A stretch of 64,000 nt of DNA from the NCBI GenBank assembly GCA_035536775.1, contig DATLNM010000054.1, positions 1 to 64,000 of the forward strand, written 5' to 3'. The position numbers and the translations under genes are program-made. Positions 8,754-16,687 of this stretch are shown one piece after another (the stretch's first letter is position 1; each line of letters starts with the position of its first letter). This DNA is from DATLNM01 sp035536775. GTDB lineage: Bacteria; Actinomycetota; CADDZG01; WHSQ01. The notes beneath the pieces were generated by a model. The model saw nothing but the letters and a program-made list of their open reading frames with translations. It was not told the DNA's origin and made no database searches.

Positions 8754-9468
8754 GGTCCTCGGGAGGGTCCTTGCGGTCGATGACGACCCACATCTTCTCC
8801 GAGCCGTGGCCGGCGGCCTCGAAGCGCGCGGATACGAGGTGCTCACTGCGGCGACCGGCGAAGACGCCCTAGAGCAACTTTCGACCGAGACCGTCGATCT
8901 CGTTCTCGTAGATCTCGGACTTCCCGGCATCAGCGGACACGAGGTCATCACGCGGCTTCGGTCGTGGTCGGACGTCCCGGTCATCATCCTTTCGGTGCGC
9001 GACTCGCAGGACGACAAGGTCCTGGCTCTCGACTCGGGTGCCGACGACTACCTCACCAAACCTTTTGAGATCGGCGAGCTCCTCGCGCGCATGCGCGCCG
9101 TCAAGCGAAGGGTAGCTGTCGAGCGCACGTCGCCGATCCTGCGCTTCGACAACCTCGAGTTCGACCTCGGCAAACAACTCGTGAAGCTCGACGGGGAAGG
9201 ACTCCACCTCACGCCGACCGAGTACAAGCTCCTCGAGGCGATGGCGACGCGTCCCGGGAAGCTGCTGACGCACGGGTGGCTGCTGCAGAAAGTCTGGGGT
9301 CCCTCATACGGGACAGAGTCGCACTACCTTCGCCTTTACGTCCGTCAGATCCGCAAGAAGCTCGGGGACGATGCCGCCTTCCCGAAATGGATCACGACCG
9401 AACCCGGCCTCGGATACCGCTGGCTGCCCGAGCCCGCCCGCGACGATGGGGACGCGTCAACTACTTGA
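8734..9468 (+). CDS. KdpE/OmpR-family response regulator
   Basis: Cognate regulator of the preceding kinase. Receiver domain begins VLGRVLAVDDDPHLL, with the phospho-Asp in LVLVDLGLPG, the conserved Thr/Ser in IILSVRD and Lys in DYLTKPFE; a winged-helix DNA-binding domain follows (LTPTEYKLLEAM to the C-terminal GLGYRWLPEP). Start is uncertain: GTG 8734 overlaps the kinase by 20 nt; ATG 8713 and TTG 8746 are alternatives, the latter having GGAAGG at a better distance. Convergent with the next gene: the two 3' ends overlap by 8 bp. Confidence 0.9.
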   Translation: MPQALDEVLGRVLAVDDDPHLLRAVAGGLEARGYEVLTAATGEDALEQLSTETVDLVLVDLGLPGISGHEVITRLRSWSDVPVIILSVRDSQDDKVLALDSGADDYLTKPFEIGELLARMRAVKRRVAVERTSPILRFDNLEFDLGKQLVKLDGEGLHLTPTEYKLLEAMATRPGKLLTHGWLLQKVWGPSYGTESHYLRLYVRQIRKKLGDDAAFPKWITTEPGLGYRWLPEPARDDGDASTT

Positions 9469-10150
9469 TGTCGAGAAGCTTCTCGCGCACCGCGTAGACG
9501 ACGGCTTCCATGCGCGAGTGAAGCTGGAGCTTCTCGAGGATGTTCCGCACGTGGTTCTTGACGGTGTTCTCGGAGATGAAGAGCTCGGTCCCAATATCTC
9601 GGTTGTTCATCCCACGCGCCACCAGCTTGAGGACCTCGAGCTCGCGCTCGGTGAGCCGCGGGCCCGGAACCTCGGGACGTTCGTCACGGCTCTTGACCAT
9701 GACCGCGAACTCACTTAGGAGCTTAGAAGCCATGGAAGGCGAGATCAGGGACTGCCCCCCGTACACCGCCCGGACGGAGCTCGCGAGCTCCTCGATGGCG
9801 ATCTCCTTCAGAAGGTATCCGGAGGCGCCGGCCTTGATCGCCTCGTAGAGGTCGGCCTCCTCGTCGGAGATCGTCAGCATCACGATCTTGGTCGTGGGCA
9901 GGGTTTCCTTGATAGCCCGCGTGGCCTCGATGCCCGACCGCTTCGGCATCCGGACGTCCATCAGGACGACATCGGGGGTCATGGCCTCGGCCTGCTCCAC
10001 GGCCTCTTCGCCGTCGGCGGCTTCGCCGACAACCTCGATGTCCGCCTCGCCCTCCAGGACCATCTGGAGCCCGCGGCGGAACAGGGCGTGATCATCAACC
10101 AAGAGGACGCGGATGGCGTCTTCGCGCGCGCTACCTGCGGTTTCGGACAC
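9461..10150 (-). CDS. NarL/LuxR-family response regulator
   Basis: Two-domain regulator of 229 residues. Receiver: DD at 19-20, phospho-acceptor D65 in VVLMDVRMP, Thr in MLTISDE, Lys in GYLLKEI. C-terminal LuxR helix-turn-helix: LTERELEVLKLVARGMNNRD then SENTVKNHVRNILEKLQLHS. No kinase is adjacent, so it is an orphan here. It is the last gene of the minus-strand run starting at the phosphohexomutase, 47 nt after the ComF-like gene. Confidence 0.93.
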   Translation of the reverse strand: MSETAGSAREDAIRVLLVDDHALFRRGLQMVLEGEADIEVVGEAADGEEAVEQAEAMTPDVVLMDVRMPKRSGIEATRAIKETLPTTKIVMLTISDEEADLYEAIKAGASGYLLKEIAIEELASSVRAVYGGQSLISPSMASKLLSEFAVMVKSRDERPEVPGPRLTERELEVLKLVARGMNNRDIGTELFISENTVKNHVRNILEKLQLHSRMEAVVYAVREKLLDIK

Positions 10151-10197
10151 GTTCTAGATTGTATGCGTGACCAGCATTAAGAGGCGGTAGCCGAGCG

Positions 10198-10815
10198 TTA
10201 GGCCCGGCAGGGGGCAAGCAGCGTGACCTCCGCCGCCCCTCGCCTCTTGAGCGCCCGGGCACACGTGCTTGCGGTCGTTCCCGTCGTGACGACGTCGTCC
10301 ACGACGATGATCCGGCCCCCGAGAGGGCGGGCTGCGAATGCGCCCGAGAGGTTCCGGCGGCGGGCGAGGGCGGAAAGCCCGGTCTGATCCGGAGTGTCGA
10401 CCAACCGCACGAGCAGGGGGGCCCGCCTTAGCCCAAGTCGGGCTGCGACCCCACGCGCCAAGAGCTCACTGTGGTCGAAGCCGCGATCCCTGATGTCCGA
10501 CCGGCGCCCGGGAACCCACGTCACCGTCGTCCCCCAGGGAGGCACAGTGGGCCCCGCCCTGACGAGCTCGTCGACCAAAGGCCCTGCGGCAGCGCGCCGC
10601 CCACGGACCTTGAGATCGAGTATCAGAGCGCGCGCCGCTCCCTCATAAGCCCACGGACAAACGAGGGAGTCCACGTTTGGCACCTCGGGAAGGTCCCCTT
10701 CCGGCGTCCCCACCCGAGCGCGGCACACAGGGCATAACAGCGAGCCCAGGGCGCCACACCCCGCGCACCGAAATCCGCCCAGGACCCGCTCGATGCCGCC
10801 CGCCATCACGCTCAT
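10198..10815 (-). CDS. comF: ComF-family phosphoribosyltransferase-like protein
   Basis: 205 residues. An N-terminal zinc-ribbon (C17, C20 and C28, C31 in RCAGCG and LLCPVCRA) precedes a type I phosphoribosyltransferase fold with the PRPP-binding loop RIIVVDDVVTTGTTAS. This is the ComF/GntX layout; ComF family members act in DNA uptake in some bacteria, but no other competence gene is here, so the role is unproved. 31 nt downstream of ahcY. Confidence 0.88.
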   Translation of the reverse strand: MSVMAGGIERVLGGFRCAGCGALGSLLCPVCRARVGTPEGDLPEVPNVDSLVCPWAYEGAARALILDLKVRGRRAAAGPLVDELVRAGPTVPPWGTTVTWVPGRRSDIRDRGFDHSELLARGVAARLGLRRAPLLVRLVDTPDQTGLSALARRRNLSGAFAARPLGGRIIVVDDVVTTGTTASTCARALKRRGAAEVTLLAPCRA

Positions 10816-10846
10816 CGCGTGACGTTAGAGGGCGGCTACGACAGGG

Positions 10847-12109
10847 TTAGGTGCCCTCCTCCCATGCCGCGAGGTAGTCCTTCTGCTCTTGGGTGAGCTC
10901 GTCGATACGAACGCCCATCGTTTCGAGTTTGAGGCGCGCAACCGTTCGATCGATCTCGTCGGGAACCTCGTAGACGCGCTTCTCGAGCGTCGCGTGGTTC
11001 GCGGCCAGCCACTCGCACGACAACGCCTGGTTCGCGAACGACATATCCATCACAGAAGCGGGATGGCCGTCCGCCGCGGCGAGGTTCACCAGGCGACCAC
11101 CGGAGAGAACGTTGATCTTGCGGTCGCCTTCCATCGAGTACTCCTCGACCTCGAAGCGGACCTCACGCTGTGCCGACGACATGGCACGCAACGCGTCGAG
11201 GTCGATCTCGATGTCGAAGTGACCCGCGTTCGCGAGGATCGCGCCGTCCTTCATGACCTCGAAGTGCTCTGCCCTCAGAACATGCTTGTTCCCCGTAACG
11301 GTGATGAAAACGTCGCCCTGGGTCGCGGCGTCGATCCCAGGCAGCACGCGATATCCGTCCATCGCGGCTTCGAGGGCACGCGTCGGATCGACCTCGGTCA
11401 CGACGACGTCGGCTCCCATGCCTTTCGCGCGCGACGCCACACCGCGGCCGCACATGCCGTAACCGCACACGACGACCGTCTGGCCGGCGAGGAGCACGTT
11501 CGTGGCACGGATGACGCCGTCGATCGCGGACTGCCCCGTTCCGTAGCGATTGTCGAAAAGGTGCTTGGTGCGCGCTCCGTTGATGCTGATGACGGGATAC
11601 GCGAGGACGCTGTTGGCTTCCATCGAACGGAGCCGGATGACGCCGGTCGTGGTCTCCTCCGTGCCCCCGATGACCTCTGTCAGCTGGTCGGGACGCTGCT
11701 GATGCAACATCGTGACGAGGTCTCCCCCATCGTCCATCGTGATCATGGGGCGGCGATCGAGCACCGCCTTGATGTGGCCGTAGTACTGCGCGTCGTCCAC
11801 ACCCCTGATCGCGTAAACCGGAAGGTCGTACGCGGCGACGAGTCCTGCCGCGGTGTCGTCCTGTGTCGACAACGGGTTCGATGCACACAGAGCGACATCG
11901 GCTCCACCGGTTGCGAGCGTACGCATGAGATTGGCGGTCTCGGTCGTTACGTGGAGACACGCGGCGATCTTTAGCCCCTCCAGCGGACGTTCCTTCTCGA
12001 AACGCTCCCTGATCCGCGCGAGAACGGGCATCTGCCTGTCCGCCCACTCGATCTTCTGACGCCCTGCGTCCGCAAGGCCTAGGTCACGTACATCGGAATC
12101 AACAGCCAC
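10847..12109 (-). CDS. ahcY: Adenosylhomocysteinase
   Basis: Hydrolyses S-adenosylhomocysteine to adenosine and homocysteine, removing the by-product of methyltransferases. 420 residues, the shorter form without the insertion of many proteobacterial enzymes. Seen: N-terminal substrate region LEGLKIAACLHVTTETANLM, catalytic-domain NRYGTGQS, NAD-binding VVVCGYGMCGRGVA, and the conserved C-terminal EQKDYLAAWEEGT (Tyr close to the end). Sits 16 nt after the isomerase gene in the same operon; it feeds homocysteine to the cystathionine enzymes at 30.9 and 35.5 kb. Confidence 0.97.
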   Translation of the reverse strand: MAVDSDVRDLGLADAGRQKIEWADRQMPVLARIRERFEKERPLEGLKIAACLHVTTETANLMRTLATGGADVALCASNPLSTQDDTAAGLVAAYDLPVYAIRGVDDAQYYGHIKAVLDRRPMITMDDGGDLVTMLHQQRPDQLTEVIGGTEETTTGVIRLRSMEANSVLAYPVISINGARTKHLFDNRYGTGQSAIDGVIRATNVLLAGQTVVVCGYGMCGRGVASRAKGMGADVVVTEVDPTRALEAAMDGYRVLPGIDAATQGDVFITVTGNKHVLRAEHFEVMKDGAILANAGHFDIEIDLDALRAMSSAQREVRFEVEEYSMEGDRKINVLSGGRLVNLAAADGHPASVMDMSFANQALSCEWLAANHATLEKRVYEVPDEIDRTVARLKLETMGVRIDELTQEQKDYLAAWEEGT

Positions 12110-12125
12110 ACCATGCTCCTTACTG

Positions 12126-13196
12126 TTATCGCTGCGCGAGCTCTGCTTTTAGGTTCTCGATGACTTCGACAGGGCCGGGGTCTACGCCTTTGGCGAGCGC
12201 AATGTAGATCGCGGCGAGTTGCGTGACATAGATCAGATAGAGGAGACGCGCCAGAGGCGAACGCCCTTCCGCCCGCACCTCCACGATATCGGAGAAGCTG
12301 GCTCCGATGAGTTCCTCGGTGACATCGAACCGGAGTGCGATGCGGGGATGCTCATCGGGGTCGCGCAACTTGACCAGCACGAACTGTGCCGGCGCGTCCG
12401 GAGTGACATCGGTCCATCCCACGATCTCGTTGTGGTTGAGCTCGGGGAAGTAATTCCAGAACGCAAGGGCCTTCCCGTACTCGTTGATGTCGCACTTGAA
12501 GCGTTGAGCTGCGGTCGCACCGAGACCCGACCCTCCGTAGACGACCGGCACCTTTCCAACGAGGCGCTGCGCCAGCTCCTTCGCCGGATTGGAGCTGCCC
12601 TCGTTCGTCCGCACACAATCCTCGGCGGCGGCCGACAGCACTGCGACGGCCTCGTCGACCTCCTCCTCGAGGCCCGCGGCGATGCCTACAGCCTCAAGCA
12701 CCGCGAGTATCGGAAGGGTCAGATATCCGAGTGACGCCCGGGGCTGCTGCCCTGGAGGGACGGCCACGTGCGCGAGACCGTACTCACGCGCCTTATCGGC
12801 CAATGCTCCGCCCGACGACACGGTGACTATCCGGGCGCCTCGTGAATGTGCGACCTCCAACGCTTCGAGGGTCTCCTCGGTGTTCCCCGAGTACGACACT
12901 GCGAACACGAGCGTGTTCCGACCGACCCACTCCGGCAACGGCCCATAGCTCTTGACGACCCTGAACGGCACGAGAAGACGGGGTTCGAGCACGGCGGCCG
13001 CAACATCGCCCGAAACGCCGGAGCCCCCCATGCCCAGCACGACGATCGAATCGACACCGGTGCCGTCCGGGAGGCCGGTGGTCGCCGCGCCGATGCGCCA
13101 GCCCTCTCGGATCTGGTCGGCGAAACGCTCGACCGCACCGAGGACGTCCTGTGAGTCGACCTCTTTGATCGCGTTCAGATCGTCGATCGACGCCAT
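12126..13196 (-). CDS. Bifunctional phosphoglucose/phosphomannose isomerase (SIS domain)
   Basis: Interconverts fructose 6-phosphate with glucose 6-phosphate and mannose 6-phosphate. 356 residues with two sugar-isomerase (SIS) folds: VLGMGGSGVSGDVAAA (phosphate loop), FAVSYSGNTEETLEAL, and a C-terminal half with NEIVGW (catalytic region HNEIVGW). Length and layout fit the archaeal/actinobacterial PGI/PMI family. Its ATG overlaps the TGA of the Trm112-like gene (TGATG). With the mutase next door it supplies mannose 1-phosphate or glucose 1-phosphate for surface sugars. Confidence 0.92.
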   Translation of the reverse strand: MASIDDLNAIKEVDSQDVLGAVERFADQIREGWRIGAATTGLPDGTGVDSIVVLGMGGSGVSGDVAAAVLEPRLLVPFRVVKSYGPLPEWVGRNTLVFAVSYSGNTEETLEALEVAHSRGARIVTVSSGGALADKAREYGLAHVAVPPGQQPRASLGYLTLPILAVLEAVGIAAGLEEEVDEAVAVLSAAAEDCVRTNEGSSNPAKELAQRLVGKVPVVYGGSGLGATAAQRFKCDINEYGKALAFWNYFPELNHNEIVGWTDVTPDAPAQFVLVKLRDPDEHPRIALRFDVTEELIGASFSDIVEVRAEGRSPLARLLYLIYVTQLAAIYIALAKGVDPGPVEVIENLKAELAQR

Positions 13197-13375
13197 CAGC
13201 TCTTAGCCGGTCTCTCGGCCTCGTCGATGAGCATCACGGGGATGCCGTCGCGCACGGGGTAGCGATAACCGCACTCGCCCTTGCACTCGATGATCTCCTC
13301 GTCCTCGAGATATTCGATGTCACCGCGGCAGTTCGGACACGCAAGTATCTCCAGCAAGCGTTCGTCGAGTGTCAT
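13196..13375 (-). CDS. Trm112-family zinc-ribbon protein (59 aa)
   Basis: Small gene: MTLDERLLEILACPNC then a second CxxxC-type pair in IECKGECGYRYPVRDGIPVM. The paired cysteines and the YPVRDGIPVML ending are characteristic of the Trm112/UPF0434 family, whose members can activate methyltransferases. It overlaps both neighbours: its ATG shares ATGA with the mutase stop and its TGA shares TGATG with the isomerase start. The same trio is a known actinobacterial order. Confidence 0.92.
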   Translation of the reverse strand: MTLDERLLEILACPNCRGDIEYLEDEEIIECKGECGYRYPVRDGIPVMLIDEAERPAKS

Positions 13376-14730
13376 GTGGGATCAGCCCCTTCCTCGTCGG
13401 TCCCACGGATCGTCGCAAGGACCTCATCCCTACGCTGCGCCATCATCTCGTCCGTGCGCGCCTCGAGGTTCAGACGCAGCAACGGCTCTGTGTTCGATGG
13501 ACGGCAATTGAACCACCAGTCATCGAATTCAACCGTAAGACCGTCGGTCGTGTCCTGCGTGCCGTCCCGGTAGATCTTCGCCAACGTCTGCAAAGTCCCA
13601 CCCTGGTCCTTGACGACCGAGTTGATCTCGCCCGAGGCGGAATAACGCTCGAAGGGCTTGGTCAACTCGGACAACGGCGCGCCCGCGTCGGATAGCGCCT
13701 CGAGCACCACGAGCGCGGCGATCATGCCGCTGTCCGCTCGGTAGTTATCGCGGAAGTAGTAGTGCCCGGAATGCTCCCCTCCGAATATCGCCTTGGTCTC
13801 CGCCATCACTTCCTTGATGAACGAATGGCCCACGCGCGTGCGAACGGGCATGCCCCCGTTCTCACGGATGACCTCGGGGACGGTCCACGAGCAGATGAGG
13901 TTGTAGATAACGGTCTCGCCTGGAGTCTTCTTCAACAAGCGCTCGGCGACCATCGCGGTCGTCGTCGATCCCGCGACGAGCCGCGTTCTGTCGTCGACGA
14001 GGAACATGCGGTCGGCATCACCGTCGAACGCGATCCCGAGGTCGCAGCCATGATCGATCACGGCCTTCTGCAGGTCCACGAGGTTTGCAGGCTCGATCGG
14101 ATTGGCAGGGTGATTCGGAAACGTGCCGTCTAGCTCGAAGTAGAGCGGCACGATCTCGAGTGGGAGATCTTCGAACACGCGTGGGACGGTCGCTCCGGCC
14201 ATCCCGTTGCCCGCGTCGATCGCCACCTTGAGCGGTTTCAGCCGATCGACGTCGATGAAGGTGAGGCAGTGGGCGGCATAGTCGGCGAGAACGTCGAGCT
14301 GGGTGCGGGTACCGGGTGTGGGCGCGGGCTCCCGTGAGACCTCCGTCGCTGCCGCGATCTCCCGAAGCCCGCTGTCCTCACCTATCGGAGCCGCTTCCTC
14401 GCGGCATAGCTTGAGGCCGTTGTACTGCGAGGGATTGTGAGACGCCGTGAACATCGCCCCCGGCATCTTGAGCTTGCCGCTGGCGAAGTAGAGGGCGTCG
14501 GTCGAGACCTCTCCGACGTCGGTCACCGATGCGCCGGCCTCGAGGGCACCCTCGATGAACGCCTCGGCCAGTGACGGAGAAGACGTCCTCATATCCCGGC
14601 CCACGACGATGGCCGGGGCTCCTGTCCAGGCCGCGAACGCCCCTCCGATCCGTCGAGCGATGCCTTCATCGAGCTCGGTTGGATAGACGCCCCGAACGTC
14701 GTACGCCTTGAAGATGTCCTGGACCGTCAT
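13372..14730 (-). CDS. manB: Phosphomannomutase/phosphoglucomutase
   Basis: Moves phosphate between C6 and C1 of mannose or glucose. About 452 residues from ATG 14730 (MTVQDIFKAYDVRGVYP). Four family motifs: AYDVRG near the start, active-site Ser loop TASHNPSQYNGLK, metal loop IAFDGDADRMF, sugar-binding GGEHSGHYYF, and a C-terminal phosphate-binding SNTEPLLRLNLEA. A longer opening to 14853 would add 41 unrelated residues and run through the whiB upstream repeats; not used. First gene of the long minus-strand operon. Confidence 0.95.
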   Translation of the reverse strand: MTVQDIFKAYDVRGVYPTELDEGIARRIGGAFAAWTGAPAIVVGRDMRTSSPSLAEAFIEGALEAGASVTDVGEVSTDALYFASGKLKMPGAMFTASHNPSQYNGLKLCREEAAPIGEDSGLREIAAATEVSREPAPTPGTRTQLDVLADYAAHCLTFIDVDRLKPLKVAIDAGNGMAGATVPRVFEDLPLEIVPLYFELDGTFPNHPANPIEPANLVDLQKAVIDHGCDLGIAFDGDADRMFLVDDRTRLVAGSTTTAMVAERLLKKTPGETVIYNLICSWTVPEVIRENGGMPVRTRVGHSFIKEVMAETKAIFGGEHSGHYYFRDNYRADSGMIAALVVLEALSDAGAPLSELTKPFERYSASGEINSVVKDQGGTLQTLAKIYRDGTQDTTDGLTVEFDDWWFNCRPSNTEPLLRLNLEARTDEMMAQRRDEVLATIRGTDEEGADPT

Positions 14731-14801
14731 CGTGCCGTGGATACTAAGAGGAGGTCGCAGGAGGGCGTCCCAGCCGGGGCGAGGTGTGTCCGCGTCCCGG
14801 C

Positions 14802-14844
14802 GTTGACTTGCGCCCCGCTGACTTGGGCCCGTTGACTTGGGCCC
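14802..14844 (+). promoter_or_regulatory. Three tandem copies of a 14-bp motif upstream of whiB
   Basis: GTTGACTTGCGCCC (14802), GCTGACTTGGGCCC (14817) and GTTGACTTGGGCCC (14831) are spaced 15 and 14 bp. Each contains a TTGACT/CTGACT that resembles a -35 box. They lie between the divergent mutase and whiB starts, so they could be operator or activator sites for either. Function is inferred. Confidence 0.5.
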
Positions 14845-14879
14845 CGGGTCCAAGGAACATCAAGGAGATGACGAGCGCG

Positions 14880-15134
14880 ATGAGCTTGCCGGACGCAGAG
14901 TGGCGGGACCGGGCGGCGTGCCGCCCGTACCCCGCGGTGCTCTTCTTCGGTCTCGAGGACTCCGAGATGCCCGCAGAGCGCCGTGTCCGTGAAGACAAGG
15001 CCAAGAAGGTGTGCCAGGAGTGCCCCGTGCGCCTCGAATGCCTCGAATATGCGCTCGTGACCAAGGAGCCGTACGGGATCTGGGGAGGTCTGACCGAGAT
15101 GGAGCGGAAGAGCAGAGCCCACCGGGCAAGCTGA
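14880..15134 (+). CDS. WhiB-family iron-sulfur transcriptional regulator
   Basis: 84 residues from ATG 14880 (MSLPDAEWRDRAACRPY), chosen because AAGGAG at 14862-14867 is 12 nt upstream; the ATG at 14868 abuts it. The four cluster cysteines are present as RAAC, then VCQEC and LEC (C-x2-C-x5-C), followed by the G-[VI]-W-G-G turn as YGIWGGLTEMERKSR. WhiB proteins bind a 4Fe-4S cluster and sigma factor region 4. The size and tail resemble WhiB1/WhiB2-type proteins. Divergent from the mutase operon. Confidence 0.95.
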   Translation: MSLPDAEWRDRAACRPYPAVLFFGLEDSEMPAERRVREDKAKKVCQECPVRLECLEYALVTKEPYGIWGGLTEMERKSRAHRAS

Positions 15135-15340
15135 CGTCTGATCGGGCCGTCTCGCCGCTTGGGGTGGCGGTAACTAACAAAGCAATCCATAATCCTTGTG
15201 GGCGCCCGGTGGTCACCCAACGGCGTCCTGCGGCCGAGAGTCTCTCTTTGCCCCGGGGCTGCTGCCGGCACGACCCCCTCAACTGGCACCTGTTGCCGGG
15301 CGGAGTAGACCCCGGGCGCCTGCTTTACGTCGGTGAGGGG

Positions 15341-15580
15341 TTAGCGGCGTTTGGCGGCTAGATCGAGGACTTCGTCGAGGTTGATGGTGTCGCCCTCGTG
15401 CTCCCACCACTTCCACTCACAGCGGCGGCACGAGAAGAACTGGACGGATTCTTCCTCTTGGAGGTTGATCACTATCTGGGTGCAGTCGTCGGCTTTGCAG
15501 TTAGGGCATTGCACCAAGTCCACTCCATCTTTGGCGGATGCACGGGATTCACTATCGCCCGAACGCAGCCGGATAAGCAT
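15341..15580 (-). CDS. Small zinc-ribbon protein (79 aa or shorter)
   Basis: Contains VQCPNCKADDC and FSCRRCEWKWWEHEG, two CxxC pairs about 25 residues apart as in TFIIS-type zinc ribbons, then a short helical tail ending AAKRR. Start uncertain: ATG 15580 or GTG 15523 (VDLVQCPNC). It is 47 nt downstream of the CxxC protein below and may belong to the same transcript. Function unknown. Confidence 0.65.
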   Translation of the reverse strand: MLIRLRSGDSESRASAKDGVDLVQCPNCKADDCTQIVINLQEEESVQFFSCRRCEWKWWEHEGDTINLDEVLDLAAKRR

Positions 15581-15627
15581 GCCCCTAAAGGCTCGCTTTC
15601 AACCTCGATAGTCGTTTTACGACGGCT

Positions 15628-15954
15628 CTAGGGCCCGGCCAGACCCTTCGGGGGGATGTGAGACGGCGCCTCCTCCTCGGAGCCTCGTCCGATGTAGCGC
15701 GAACGCAAGACGCCGTTCTCTCTGAAGTACGCGTACCAGTAAGGGCCGTGCGGGCACTTCGTGCAGCCGGGGCGCCCGCAGCGCACCTGCTCCAGCCTGT
15801 AGGTGACCGCGCCCTCTCCATCGCCCGGGTCCCCCTGGGGTAGCCCGCCGAAGTCGTCGCCTTGGCTGAGCAACAGCCCGCGCACGAAGATGAGGACGCG
15901 TCTCAGATCGTGACGGTCGAGCCGCCGAAGCTCTGCGAAGAGCCGCCGGTCCAT
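15628..15954 (-). CDS. Small conserved protein with CGxxGCxxC-HGPYWY motif
   Basis: 108 residues. N-terminal basic helix (MDRRLFAELRRLDRHDLRR) and a central motif VRCGRPGCTKCPHGPYWYAY followed by LRSRYIGRG. This motif resembles the DUF6788-type family often seen with recombinases or as a stand-alone small protein; the resemblance is from memory. Three cysteines could bind zinc. 12 nt after the DUF3499 gene. Function unknown. Confidence 0.65.
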   Translation of the reverse strand: MDRRLFAELRRLDRHDLRRVLIFVRGLLLSQGDDFGGLPQGDPGDGEGAVTYRLEQVRCGRPGCTKCPHGPYWYAYFRENGVLRSRYIGRGSEEEAPSHIPPKGLAGP

Positions 15955-15966
15955 CGAGCCGGTGGA

Positions 15967-16257
15967 TTACCTAAGAAGGCGCGCTGCCGGAGCACCAGAG
16001 GACGTGCTGTACGAGCCCGCCCCGGAGAACCCAAAGGGAGTGGCTTGAGGCTCGTCGAGGACGACTACCCGCCGGTCGAGAAGCTCCCACCCGAGCGGCG
16101 CCCGCAGGCGATCCGCACACTGACGACATAGGACGTAAAGATGCGGCGAGAGGGGCTCGTCCCCGAAATCGTCAAGAGCGACCTGCCGGCTCGAATAGTC
16201 GTACGCGAGCACGGTGGTCGCGGTCGACGTGCAACGCGGCTTGGAGCAGTGATTCAC
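15967..16257 (-). CDS. DUF3499-family protein
   Basis: 96 residues from a GTG at 16257. MNHCSKPRCTSTATTVLAYDY followed by LYVLCRQCADRLRAPLGWEL is the actinobacterial DUF3499 pattern: an N-terminal CxxxxC pair, a C-terminal CxxC, and the LxAPxGWE signature. In many actinobacteria this gene lies close to manB, whiB and a large glycosyltransferase, which fits the genes around it here. Function unknown; the cysteines suggest a structural zinc. Confidence 0.82.
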   Translation of the reverse strand: MNHCSKPRCTSTATTVLAYDYSSRQVALDDFGDEPLSPHLYVLCRQCADRLRAPLGWELLDRRVVVLDEPQATPFGFSGAGSYSTSSGAPAARLLR

Positions 16258-16296
16258 GGACGCGAGGCTAATCGAGCCGGGGCCCGAACAGCCGGA

Positions 16297-16647
16297 TTAG
16301 CGCGTGTCGTTGCGGGGCAGCGCCCGCTGTGGTGGAAGCGTCATGACGCGGGTCACGAGGAGGGTACCGGCACCTAAAGCGACGAGGATGTACGCAAGCG
16401 CCAGCCACGAGCGCGGCTCCGCACCCGTCGTCGGAAGAGGCTCCGTCTCGGTGACGGTGCCAGGGACCACGGGGTCGATCTCGCCCGTCACCTCGCCGAT
16501 CGCTCCGTCGCCACCCTGGTCGGCTGAAACCACGGGATCGAAGGGGTCGCGTCCGATCGGCTGCTGAGCGGATGCGGGACCCGCTAGAGCGAGGAGAAGC
16601 CCGAAGACGACGATCGTGCGACCAACGATGGCAGCGACGGTGCGCAT
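16297..16647 (-). CDS. Small secreted/membrane protein with LPTTG anchor-like C-terminus
   Basis: 116 residues: signal peptide (MRTVAAIVGRTIVVFGLLLA, cleavage near ASA-QQ), an acidic Gly/Val-rich middle, then LPTTG followed by a hydrophobic helix (WLALAYILVALGAGTLLV) and a basic tail. This is the layout of a sortase substrate, although the tail after the helix (15 residues) is longer than usual. No sortase gene is in the window. Divergent from the hydrolase gene (40 bp). No function recognised. Confidence 0.72.
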   Translation of the reverse strand: MRTVAAIVGRTIVVFGLLLALAGPASAQQPIGRDPFDPVVSADQGGDGAIGEVTGEIDPVVPGTVTETEPLPTTGAEPRSWLALAYILVALGAGTLLVTRVMTLPPQRALPRNDTR

Positions 16648-16687
16648 GCCTGGAATATTACGCCTCGTCTGGCCTTACCATCCGTCG

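Noticed and set aside
9461..9468. 3' overlaps of convergent genes (also 23466-23471 and 37460-37463) as an antisense control device
   Set aside because: Such short tail overlaps are common in compact genomes and here involve only a few bases; no extra structure was seen.
10889..11974. 361-codon plus-strand opening opposite ahcY
   Set aside because: Complement of a highly conserved enzyme; no motif of its own.
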